Source: SAR324 cluster bacterium (GTDB lineage: Bacteria > SAR324 > NAC60-12). Taken from it: 64,000 nucleotides of DNA. Location of the stretch: NCBI GenBank assembly GCA_028281495.1, contig JANQJU010000033.1, positions 124,001 to 188,000 of the forward strand, written 5' to 3'. This document shows, one piece after another, positions 28,701 through 34,063 of this stretch. How positions within the stretch are numbered: position 1 is the first letter of the stretch; each line of letters begins with the position of its first letter. Made by a program: the position numbers and the translations under genes. The notes under the pieces are model-generated. The model searched no databases, was not told the DNA's origin, and saw nothing but the letters and a program-made list of their open reading frames with translations.

Positions 28701-29045
28701 GAAATTTCAGTCGATGTAAATTTAAATGGTGATGCCATCAATGGTTTGGCAGTAATGAAGGAAGGAGACAACAGTTTTGGCAGGAAACACATATTTGAAT
28801 TCATTAAAGAAGAAGCGACTCTAACCCGTGCTCAACAAATCATTAATGCAGAGCTAGTTGGAGTCTCGTCTAACCAAGATGTTTTTAGAATTATCAAAGA
28901 AACCCTGGAAACAGGCAAAGTTATTGCGCAAAACATACTTGCCAAAAATTTTCCTAACCAAGAGGGTAAAATCAAAAATATTGAAGTTGTCTTGGGAGAT
29001 AAGAAGGGTACTCGAGGGAGTATCGTTACCGTAAAAATTAAATAA
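19701..29045 (+). CDS. Giant polymorphic-toxin-type protein (main part)
   Basis: 3,114 codons from a GTG without ribosome binding site; the same frame is open back to the TAG 17 codons before, so this is the main body of the gene above. Domains by approximate residue: helical end of the first transglutaminase-like unit (1-400); two 'GWN' modules of about 100 residues with paired tryptophans (455-690); charged low-complexity linker rich in H, R, Q and S (740-780); second transglutaminase-like domain (860-1250: GNDIDLATLL, HVWVEAF, WVNLDPSFK, again no cysteine); helical part; two more GWN modules (1700-1935); a PKD domain (WDFGDGQF, about 2200-2290); a beta-sandwich (2300-2550); a hydrophobic helical pre-toxin segment (2660-2830); and an AT-rich C-terminal domain (from about 2910) with GRKHIFEFIKEEAT. 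The tail is the likely toxin, perhaps a ribonuclease of BECR type, which is only inference. Immunity-like genes follow directly. Confidence 0.75.
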   Translation: MERASQQLEALYQQESLQVSDQGYLYRDANGNGLQDADEDVPVPRTFDALNQHVMELAGQLYQVKMREARERLDALHQFTTSIQTDVAWMSTLQEVKHYGNQIFEAKPGGWAMDGSGLHYGPVVSNGSSQPDITYHRELLQHIQSSLSHEAWQEVTGYDAVSLVGGAQNAFSQDAKWVEIDKNRDLTESWKALGFSESPPAPYTNWNSYTFLGKRMTLSQSLEATEPFDIFWPKTNLPPSEWRLSGLNYSKNTGEWFYGWFNLDRSLDDANYYYSRYQAWLSSSPWIASQYYDSYEYAMRYFYQNCYKYSCQTDRNQLAADFASQNRFNRAYYFLDANDGFDSTQFLYRTTDLPEDALPTDWLEILRDRLIDAPSSKAPGYRMVSKSWNGNGVRVYPVVELHSYFGERIQDFTVQNEFFSVEGSYTNANQAIQLDSLPPEDSEDHVVAIPRDFLTNPQLELKAGWNYLPPSSGLASQWAAAVTPEAYFGTGRLWPEPIVLTVWQQQAGQWRVWEQGIAEPQMQTQLTRINRWWGTQLGVLQTLDANQGLWIQTSPHLETGNLRWVWSVDPPEDQNFLYLTQWQLTEDTQSLQLEIQTGWNHVATLPAGMPSFEDWLQLSAWQGRHFLVFQQQDGEWKVWVSPDSLPAWHQAYPSTLTDLQANTEFWILMLDELPNPDAESLPAVSLSVDFSANNPAPDRNGFDHDPLPRLGYESASNLMAFGGALVRANASLPEDSTATSSTTSSRQLNSHEQLRERGQLNRHSRDRGHEQQKHGVSEQVPGWEPQSVITEQFRSVRPSQVVPHKAPRQQSDLQRRDATSRNAARSSGEAIPTKTELSRALQETAEIQFSSERARPLREKATELQTPLALYQYVRNRYEFLPYYGARNHSANTFFSAGGNDIDLATLLIAMLRSQSIPARYGTAPIQISQEDLARWTGLEVPGEAADWLATLDHNVVATSEYTTFRDHVWVEAFVPKHTSAGEHTLIDCYDTPIHCEWVNLDPSFKFKTPPAPPLDLLEELSFDYTAYYHAYQNQDETRMHKSPLQVYEDQIQSHLDQHYPGLTLRDLQPDASFQTETLFQLPTALPYPLLGDPFHYDSIEEHDEYARQLNWTDEIWSQYLDITISKATLAGEADPTFPLFTKHPVRLSDLSLDTVRLDFETCGSGCVKASLQQGDQTLATQTYAHGELQWGERIHISLQESKPPSYPEQVRLFHTHVGVVGGQYVLGLGNLTANWQQVQWAVDQLQATQAVWNVQTNAQGALFLDGNQNEQHETDEPLLQDHPEANQQLVARFLEVANRLYFYQMQGAHQRIGHYHHMPPAHLWFSVLGTVHRVQYLDDVVQAFDPTGLVITVQGLDMGLWHRQKPLETARFEKNNELTGLMGSAYEHRLWEQLTRYVGISAVQGIQQALGQGAELIEVNVAESPDSLNAFYDKTGFLPNFPPEWNGITWDLFGTRPMSWNAPSSVTTATGVSTADASSEVGVDVLQSIVTSQTPESRQALHRSTAGQHAWYQAVSDLQQQLQTRLAQEGDTCQLAAPGVVIGDQTFSGPCTIALQVLHDYYLQQTQTKPHAFFDQNPHALNDHTGFEPDAYRFRASPASPEDHVPYIVQRIRDRSLLEGKSFVLASKRVVGQQGGITVYIEPPGGYIVSNDHFHADGGYIFPGALDSRYHVVSDKPYLPPSVSKFQEESPWDVTFQEDFLPAIRLRPGWNRIPSQYLNRPFAPTVWEGLRHREGVHNYVLMQFQEGTLRGWEMNGGIDNVNAYYGSNLSAIQQVDPNIELWVNLWSDGDVFLPLQGLEGAISYLLLESLTSPEGLNATDYSVTPETFWTQRKQVFELQPGWNALEVFSKVNPADLQSYSLPNFQVARTEIDFNALPTRDGIVFWQYQSDRWASWSPFGPVAGAPSLDTVQTEKTLWVYNQWDWNVRLIETLPVLPQITGIKVIIKMQEYGKDTQYVINPSQDPSHPLSTLYVHSRHGNNAIKYKHFALQAAARKWPKGCGWRDTVFLTPENEVGFLLRTEPHPVFNELSDNIPWTYNLQTFCGDSVWGYRIHVLKAKAYSHGQLIKFRELVNLRNDQGRVDLKIEMDPQPPEALVHWRVELTPENSEIVSFQTSLPANQTWDLSDALPQQDLEGSIGIQWQIDTPNEPLLPQGPSRQLAQQNGTAFLITEGDPVAIIQAEVTAVLEEVLQTTQVANQPLGDQMWVQTERQLLFQYGDLPDLGGTYEIQWDFGDGQFANGNHVSHQYDTPGIYQVTLTLTCNRCSGSIGLYDDTFQVTKQFLVQVTVDPPGPNGEDVFVVPPPPSQTSEGGSGSPGDSLPNTSGIAKVPMGIQKGISEDGLPGWEGDLIRFEDNTATFHVDALGQQQVMEQTVCLHKEATLLQFSYHSTNTHCQASNCRVIFQVRISAPRVPTETYTLYDDSDVAGFHNALQQNETLDISPFAGLCGVNIRFEYQLVGQSENDLFISSIQTSSTNNTQIDIPIRTLTSRDRLVQASFEVPDSLDLEAFSFQFLQASQQFGPYYLNDLILQDDPTAPFRQGALISQQERHQDVLVVRDSENTRKFHVYALFDRYEPTLFQLQAGNQELATLSLNLSRAEGFRGCLRFTDDFIRTGRLDDAARVAAVVQPPDGLPQGFTERGLVLPVMAPLLTRNCGSLEWQLAEGFLSGFSKGLQDDVESLQDLAALLSDPIERASELYHTFQLLLDADVAALINKALQGLLIAKNQAIQWIDSAPATEKAYVTGFVLGYVSEQVATTVISAAVGGLAVRSAILAVQGSQTLVSVLSKAKRFGLRWFGLASMGAGKAAVNGIHDLVAKLKKTPVNPNCATLRLSALDLPCDKKVAEFLEERYGDDDWQERMQVIESLTGKKSGPEVEDMLNQLVQLTARLGSGTADRLSEGAVEGFLRIAKHLDDGNFSTQKLVNDFGDNPSLSEGLEKFRTIDLDIIGQVKQARNLDIYDDLSLVSKLGEYLQLIKNQFQSDVINDEGPFRLIKGYKRDEISVDVNLNGDAINGLAVMKEGDNSFGRKHIFEFIKEEATLTRAQQIINAELVGVSSNQDVFRIIKETLETGKVIAQNILAKNFPNQEGKIKNIEVVLGDKKGTRGSIVTVKIK

Positions 29046-29064
29046 ACTCACGAAGGGTTCAATC

Positions 29065-29541
29065 ATGCAAGAAAAGGCTCAGGTACAAGGAACCATACTC
29101 AAGGCAAAATTCGATGCTTGTGATGAAATGGGAGGGGTTGTAGGTCTACTTTTACAAATCAAATTGAATGAGCAAATAAAAATTCATTGCGAAGGGGGGT
29201 ATGACTGGACACATGAAAACAAAATTGGAGTGGAAGATTTGGTTAAACTTTTGGACAAAAAGATGACTTGTACCTTGAATATCTTTTCATTGAGTGGAGG
29301 TTCCAGGTTGGCCCAAGAGAAAAAAAAATTTTTTCATCAAAAATTTTATGATCAAACGACCGTCCGTGGCCCCATTTTGTTTGTACTACAAGACGATAAT
29401 AATCAATCGTCTTTATTAATCGATTGCGGATTTCCAGTGCTTTTAGAACCTAGCTCTCTAGGTAGTACTCACGTCGGTGATTTTGTCGAAGACTTGGGTA
29501 TTTTGAGATTCAGCAATTTCACTTTAGACGAAAGTTGGTAA
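29065..29541 (+). CDS. Immunity-like protein, family A copy 1
   Basis: A 158-residue cytoplasmic-looking protein beginning 19 bases after the giant gene, with AAGGG before the ATG. That position is the one expected for the immunity gene neutralising the toxin tip encoded just upstream. It has three close or distant relatives within the next 5 kb. Shared features are GGVVGLLLQIKLNEQ, a CEGGYDW turn, FHQKF.DQTTVRGP and LLIDCGFPVLLEP. The strand pattern suggests an OB-like or small beta-barrel fold, by inference only. The C-terminus (LDESW) differs from copies 2 and 3, which end in a shared tail. No known family recognised. Confidence 0.72.
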   Translation: MQEKAQVQGTILKAKFDACDEMGGVVGLLLQIKLNEQIKIHCEGGYDWTHENKIGVEDLVKLLDKKMTCTLNIFSLSGGSRLAQEKKKFFHQKFYDQTTVRGPILFVLQDDNNQSSLLIDCGFPVLLEPSSLGSTHVGDFVEDLGILRFSNFTLDESW

Positions 29542-29627
29542 ACGGTATGTGAGCTACCTAGACACCCTCCCCCCCCTACGGAGCCAAGGTATTAAATACC
29601 TTCTCAAACAAAACGAAAGGTTCAATC

Positions 29628-30116
29628 ATGAAAGAAAATGCTCAAGTACAAGGAATAATATTAGAAGCAGAATTCGATGCTTGTGATGAAATGGGGGGAG
29701 TTGTAGGTCTACTTTTACAAATCAAATTGAATGAGCAAACAACAATCTATTGCGAGGGAGGACATTCTTGGACAAAAGAGAGGAAAATGAGAGTCAAAGA
29801 TCTGGTTAAACTTTTGGGCAAGTCTGTGACTTGTACCCTGAGTATCTCATCAATGAGTGGAGGGCCAAGGTTAGCCAAAGAGAAAAAAGAACTCTTTCAT
29901 CAAAAATTTCGTGATCAAACCACAGTACGTGGGCCCCTTTTGCTTCCCATACAAGATGATGATAATCATTCCTGGATATTAATCGATTGTGGTTTTCCTG
30001 TATTTTTAGAACCTAGACGGCTTGGTAATATTCATGCCGGTGAATTTGTGGAAGACTTAGGTATTTTGGGTTTCAGCGATTTCACTTTAGACAATTCAGC
30101 ACCCCCGAAGCCATGA
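29628..30116 (+). CDS. Immunity-like protein, family A copy 2
   Basis: 162 residues, clearly homologous to the upstream copy over its full length, with the same AAAGGTTCAATC leader before the ATG. Substitutions are scattered, as expected for immunity paralogues that protect against different toxin tips. Its stop codon overlaps the ATG of a degenerate downstream fragment (ATGA), exactly as copy 3 overlaps the restriction-endonuclease-like cassette. The C-terminal DNSAPPKP tail is shared with copy 3, so copies 2 and 3 were duplicated together with downstream sequence. Confidence 0.7.
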   Translation: MKENAQVQGIILEAEFDACDEMGGVVGLLLQIKLNEQTTIYCEGGHSWTKERKMRVKDLVKLLGKSVTCTLSISSMSGGPRLAKEKKELFHQKFRDQTTVRGPLLLPIQDDDNHSWILIDCGFPVFLEPRRLGNIHAGEFVEDLGILGFSDFTLDNSAPPKP

Positions 30117-30390
30117 AAGGCATCGACTGCTTGGTCGACACCACTCACACCCCTCACAATTTGCCCCTGCCCCTTGTCAAAATCACCCCTCCGTTTGAAG
30201 TCGAGCAAACGCTATGCTCAACACTCTCATTGAATTGACCGCATGGTTGGGGGGTGGGATATGGGACACACTCTCCGATAACGCAGTGACGGCGGTCTTG
30301 AGAAACAAGGTTCAAAAAAGGCTGTTGTCGACGTTTTTCCAGGACAACTGGTCTATCGGCAGAGTTACTAAGGAAGTTTGGGAAGCGTGA
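30113..30390 (+). pseudogene. Decayed toxin-linker cassette
   Basis: Two overlapping broken frames. The first, 41 codons from the ATG that overlaps copy 2's stop, reads MKGIDCLVDTTHTPHNLP and matches the start of the intact cassette some 4 kb downstream. The second, from ATG 30214, reads MLNTLIELTAWLGGG ... TLSDNAVTAVL. It matches the giant protein's linker MLNQLVQLTARLGSG ... RLSEGAVEGFL just before its toxin tip. A frame change joins the two. This is a former C-terminal cassette that lost its toxin domain. Confidence 0.72.
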
Positions 30391-30427
30391 GAATTTCTGC
30401 TTTCCCAGCTTTAGAGCAGATATAAAA

Positions 30428-30595
30428 ATGGATACAAATTTTTTTAGATCTGAGAATGGATGGCTTCAAGCAGAAATCAGACTCGGTTACGAAATGCTTG
30501 AAGGTTTTTTAATATGTGATGTTCAAGCTATACCTGAATACTGTGAAGAATTAATCCAATACGTTGAAGAAATTCAACGGAAAGATAAACAATAG
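30428..30595 (+). CDS. Small protein, possible immunity fragment (55 residues)
   Basis: A 55-codon frame between the decayed linker and the next gene, with AT-rich codon use like its neighbours. The product ends in an acidic helix, PEYCEELIQYVEEIQRKDKQ, and has aromatic residues near the start (FFRSENGWLQ). No good ribosome binding site is seen (AGAGCAG lies upstream). The pattern of a short beta part followed by an acidic helix is common at the end of immunity proteins, so it may be a truncated one. Function unknown. Confidence 0.4.
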   Translation: MDTNFFRSENGWLQAEIRLGYEMLEGFLICDVQAIPEYCEELIQYVEEIQRKDKQ

Positions 30596-30638
30596 CAAAA
30601 ATATCAATTTCAATGATTTTTTAGAATAACTGGGCTTT

Positions 30639-31106
30639 ATGTCGATGGATGCTTCAATAAATTTTTGTTTAGGTAGCCATTTACCCATTGAAATATTTAA
30701 ACTACTCCTACGTAATGATTGGGGGTTTTCTAGCAAATATCACTCAAAAATTGTCTACACATTAGAAGACGAATCTGAAGATATAAAGTTCGGAAATATG
30801 GACTTTGACAAGTTAAATCAATTGATCAGTATCTTCGAAGGGCAAGTCGGAAAAGAAAAATGGTTTTCAATTCTTTTGATGTGGAAAGAAAGCTACATAG
30901 GAGGCAACTTTCGATTTAACCCGGTTGATGCAAAATATAATACTTTCGATCTATCGATTGATCTAACGGCTTCTGAACTAACAAAAACAATTTTAGGAGA
31001 CAGTCGAATCTCAGATTTTTCATGGTACCTTGAAAAGATTGTTCCTATATTTAAAGAAAGAGATATACAAATTTTAGATATTAATTGCGCGAACAGTTTT
31101 TGGTGA
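30639..31106 (+). CDS. Hypothetical acidic protein, immunity-like
   Basis: 155 residues, AT-rich, no signal peptide or membrane helix. Mixed alpha/beta pattern with several aromatic residues (FNPVDAKYNTFDLSIDL, ISDFSWYLEKI). Not recognised as a known family. Its size, acidity and place in the row of immunity-like genes suggest the same type of role, by context only. The following 200 bases contain short open stretches in different frames (for example FSWLIDFRKGITAKES and NYIETHGGIVKSDIGE) that look like a decayed gene. Confidence 0.5.
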   Translation: MSMDASINFCLGSHLPIEIFKLLLRNDWGFSSKYHSKIVYTLEDESEDIKFGNMDFDKLNQLISIFEGQVGKEKWFSILLMWKESYIGGNFRFNPVDAKYNTFDLSIDLTASELTKTILGDSRISDFSWYLEKIVPIFKERDIQILDINCANSFW

Positions 31107-31324
31107 GCAATTTTTTGAATTTCAGATTGATGAACAAACCTTAGATTCTTGATAACTTCTGAAGCTGATCAAGAAAGAGACAAATCAGAATTTAGTTGGC
31201 TGATAGATTTTAGAAAGGGCATTACTGCAAAGGAGTCAAAGCCTCGATCACAAACAATAGACCCAGGTAGAAAACTATATTGAAACTCATGGAGGAATCG
31301 TCAAATCAGATATAGGAGAATAGA

Positions 31325-31699
31325 ATGGCAAGTTATATTGTTGTCCAAGGGTGGCTTACCATTACAGAAAAACAAGTTAATGCTATAAAAGCAATCATTT
31401 CAGGGCGTAAAAAATATATCGAGCAATACGATATGGAAGAAATATTCCATCAAATATACTCAGCAGGTTGGTGTTTTTCTTCTTCAGAAATCAACGGCAA
31501 ATTTTTCGTATTTTATGGTGCCCCCATCAAAGGCTACTATATAGATTGGTTCAAAGACACTCTTATAGAAATTTCTCAAAAAAGGAAAGATACAGAAGGT
31601 TCTTTTTTCTTCGATAATGAAGGGCATTTTTATTACAGATGGGACATAAAAAATGGCACAATAACTGAAACTACTTTCAACCCAAAGCAGGTGATATAG
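31325..31699 (+). CDS. Immunity-like protein, family B copy 1
   Basis: 124 residues, with AGGAGAAT right before the ATG. It is a tandem paralogue of the next gene. Shared positions are the N-terminal IVVQGW strand, the run of spaced lysines and isoleucines (AIISGRKKYIEQY), the GWCF.S.EING motif, the FYGAPIKGYYID turn and the DTLIEI helix. Small soluble alpha/beta proteins of this look occur next to polymorphic toxin genes, so an immunity role is plausible. I cannot name the family. Confidence 0.58.
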   Translation: MASYIVVQGWLTITEKQVNAIKAIISGRKKYIEQYDMEEIFHQIYSAGWCFSSSEINGKFFVFYGAPIKGYYIDWFKDTLIEISQKRKDTEGSFFFDNEGHFYYRWDIKNGTITETTFNPKQVI

Positions 31700-31799
31700 A
31701 ATTAAAATCTACCATAAAATTAAAAATTTAATGTTATCATTTCATAAAAAATATACCTATAAATCATCTAATCATTTAATCACTTAGTATAAAAGTTAT

Positions 31800-32177
31800 A
31801 TGTCGAATTGTGTTGTAGTAAGGGGATGGTTCATCATTGAAAAAAGAGATGTAGATACAATCAAATCAATCATTTTAAGGCATCAAAAATACATTGAAAA
31901 ATATAACATAGATGAAGCTACTTACCAAAAATATTCAAAAGGCTGGTGTTTTGCTTCAGGAGAAATCAATGGAGCATATTCTGCGTTTTATGGTGCAGCT
32001 ATCCAGGGTAGTTATATTGACTGTTTGAAAGATACTCTTATAGAGATTGCAAAAGAAGTTGAAGATTTTGGAGCGCATTTATTTTTAGAAGATGAAAAAG
32101 GGCACGAATATGAATGGATCATCAAAGATAAAGTTTTGATAGAAGCCCAATCTCCTATGTACATGGATTTTTTTTAA
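31800..32177 (+). CDS. Immunity-like protein, family B copy 2
   Basis: 125 residues, paralogue of the preceding gene along the whole length (VVVRGWFII, KYIEKYNIDEA, GWCFASGEINGA, FYGAAIQGSYID, DTLIEIAKE). The two copies have diverged enough to suggest different partners rather than a recent copying error. No clear ribosome binding site. The 100-base gap between the copies is very AT-rich and contains no gene. Confidence 0.56.
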   Translation: MSNCVVVRGWFIIEKRDVDTIKSIILRHQKYIEKYNIDEATYQKYSKGWCFASGEINGAYSAFYGAAIQGSYIDCLKDTLIEIAKEVEDFGAHLFLEDEKGHEYEWIIKDKVLIEAQSPMYMDFF

Positions 32178-32263
32178 ATTTCTCTAAGGCTTAGTGAAAG
32201 GATTACAAGTACTTGTGAAAGTCATACATTAGAGTGATAAAATGGTTCCTGCATTATACTAAA

Positions 32264-32520
32264 ATGAAAATATTAGATAAAAATATTCCTACCCAATTAT
32301 TCAGAGTTACTAAATTATATATAAAGAAAACAATGTCTTTTGGATTCAAGTACTTGAAATTGAGTCCAAAAAATTAATTATTGATTTATCTAAGGATGGA
32401 GAGTGGGGCTTAAATACTTATAAAGGTTTTATTTCTTTTAATTCCAAACAGGTATTAGTTCCTGTATTACCTCTGAAATCTCGATTAGCAACTTTACAAG
32501 CCAAATTGAAGGTAGTTTAA
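32264..32520 (+). pseudogene. Frameshifted small gene in the immunity array
   Basis: An ATG opens MKILDKNIPTQLFRVTKLYI and then quickly stops. A neighbouring frame picks up with YKENNVFWIQVLEIES, KKLIIDLSKDGEWGLNTYK and VPVLPLKSRLATLQ before its own stop. Joined across one frameshift near 32320 these give a coherent alpha/beta protein of about 85 residues. The rest of the gap back to the previous gene shows nothing. Probably an immunity gene that has decayed. Confidence 0.4.
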
Positions 32521-32525
32521 CTAAA

Positions 32526-32768
32526 TTGGATATCAAATCAGAAGACTATAACTTTCCATTTAGTAAAGTTATCGAAAGTGGTATCAAGCAACAATCTAGC
32601 TACTGGGCCACCCTTGCTTTAGAATGGCTCAGTCAACATGCCTCTTCAAAAAAGGAGAAATGTATAATTGAGCTTTTAGAAAAGAGCATTCAAGAGAAAT
32701 GGGCTTCACAAAAATTACGTCAAAAAATACAGGATTTTCTGGAAATTTCAAAGCAGGATAACGATTGA
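32526..32768 (+). CDS. Hypothetical helical protein, possibly a gene fragment
   Basis: 80 codons from a TTG; the frame is open further back without any ATG or ribosome binding site (reading SNFTSQIEGSLTKLD). The product is helical, with WATLALEWLSQHASSKKEKC and a lysine/glutamate-rich end. It may be the 3' part of a decayed gene, perhaps together with the frameshifted piece just upstream, rather than a complete protein. Function unknown. Confidence 0.35.
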   Translation: MDIKSEDYNFPFSKVIESGIKQQSSYWATLALEWLSQHASSKKEKCIIELLEKSIQEKWASQKLRQKIQDFLEISKQDND

Positions 32769-32811
32769 AAAAACTATATTCCAATGTCTAAATTAAATTT
32801 CTAGATCAAAG

Positions 32812-33261
32812 ATGAATTATCAAATTTCAGCTAATATCAAATCCATTTTACCTGATTCTTATGAACCCTCAGGTCGTGTGATCGGGTTGTTACTCACAAT
32901 GCAAATGGGTCAATATGAATTTACTTGCATCGGAGGATACAGATGGACAAATCTAAATAAAACGCATGTTGATCAACTACCATCATATGTTGGAAAAAGA
33001 GCTAGTTGCATTTTAGGCTTATTATCACAAACTGGTAAACCAATCGTTGCAGTCGACGATTCGATTAGCTTTTATCAGGAATTCCGTGACAAAACTCAGA
33101 TAACGGGAAGATTAACTCAATTTTTGAACTTAGCAACTGATGAATTATCTCCGCAGAAAAGCAAATTTCTGCTTATTGACTGTGGATTTCCAGTACTGTT
33201 TGAGCCAATTTTTCCAAAACCTAAAATTGGTTCTTATTTACAGTGTGTAAGGAATACTTAA
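32812..33261 (+). CDS. Immunity-like protein, family A, diverged member
   Basis: 149 residues, distant relative of the family A copies on either side. It keeps VIGLLLTMQMGQYE, the GGYRW turn, FYQEFRDKTQITGRL and the almost identical LLIDCGFPVLFEP. Elsewhere it has diverged strongly, and it lacks the C-terminal tail shared by copies 2 and 3. The conserved LIDCGFP strand is the best marker of the family. By position and pattern this should be an immunity protein for a toxin tip no longer present next to it. Confidence 0.58.
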   Translation: MNYQISANIKSILPDSYEPSGRVIGLLLTMQMGQYEFTCIGGYRWTNLNKTHVDQLPSYVGKRASCILGLLSQTGKPIVAVDDSISFYQEFRDKTQITGRLTQFLNLATDELSPQKSKFLLIDCGFPVLFEPIFPKPKIGSYLQCVRNT

Positions 33262-33401
33262 ATTTTATAGATTAGAGATAAAAAATGGCTAATTCATTCT
33301 TATTTGATCATATTCCAAATACTGCTAGTTCTATTTTTTAGTAATAAGCGATATCATATTTTCACAAAAAATATTTCCTCTACGTAACAATTTAAAGTTA
33401 G

Positions 33402-33538
33402 CAATGCTAAATTTCTGACTGACAAATAATGTTATTAACTTTTCCAAAATCTCAATATTGATATCAACCTCAGTTTCGTGTTGAAGCAAAAGGGATATCT
33501 TCAACCTACTGAAAACAAAATTGGATTATGGAACCCCT
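33402..33538 (+). repeat. Toxin-linker remnant, copy A
   Basis: About 137 bases, roughly 85 per cent identical by eye and without gaps to a second copy 4.65 kb downstream. In translation (with stops) it reads NLNIDINLSFVLKQKGYLQ, which matches the giant protein's pre-toxin linker NLDIYDDLSLVSKLGEYLQ near residue 2950. It therefore marks the edge of an old toxin cassette. It leads directly into the altered 5' end of family A copy 3. Confidence 0.72.
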
Positions 33539-33547
33539 CTTAAAAAA

Positions 33548-34063
33548 ATGAAAAAACCAATGAAAGGTTCAACTATCCAAGAAAAGGCTCAAGTACAAGG
33601 AATAATATTAGAAGCAGAATTCGATGCTTGTGATGAAATGGGGGGAGTTGTAGGCCTACTTTTACAAATCAAATTGAATGAGCAAATAAAAATTCATTGC
33701 GAAGGGGGATATGACTGGACACATGAAAACAAAATTGGAGTGGGAGATCTGGTTAAACTTTTGGGCAAAAAGATGACTTGTACCTTGAATATCTTTTCAT
33801 TGAGTAGAGGTTCCAGGTTGGCTCAAGAGAAAAAAAAATTCTTTCATCAAAAATTTCGCGATCAAACGACCGTCCGTGGCCCCATTTCGTTTGTACTACA
33901 AGATGGTAATAATCAATCGTCTTTATTAATCGATTGCGGATTTCCAGTGCTTCTAGAACCTAGCTCTCTAGGTAGTACTCGCGTCGGTGATTTTGTCGAA
34001 GACTTAGGCATTCTGAGATTTAGCGATTTCACTTTAGACAATTCAGTACCCCCGAAGCCATGA
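33548..34063 (+). CDS. Immunity-like protein, family A copy 3 (altered start)
   Basis: 171 residues, nearly identical to copy 1 through the middle (KIHCEGGYDWTHENKIGV, TCTLNIFSLS, LLIDCGFPVLLEP) but with the DNSVPPKP tail of copy 2. In copies 1 and 2 the start ATG follows TTCAATC. Here the corresponding place reads TTCAACTATC, so the original start is gone and translation must begin upstream at one of two in-frame ATGs (33548 or 33560), adding 9-13 residues (MKKPMKGST). The old ribosome binding site AAAGG is now inside the coding region. The stop overlaps the ATG of the next cassette. Confidence 0.65.
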   Translation: MKKPMKGSTIQEKAQVQGIILEAEFDACDEMGGVVGLLLQIKLNEQIKIHCEGGYDWTHENKIGVGDLVKLLGKKMTCTLNIFSLSRGSRLAQEKKKFFHQKFRDQTTVRGPISFVLQDGNNQSSLLIDCGFPVLLEPSSLGSTRVGDFVEDLGILRFSDFTLDNSVPPKP

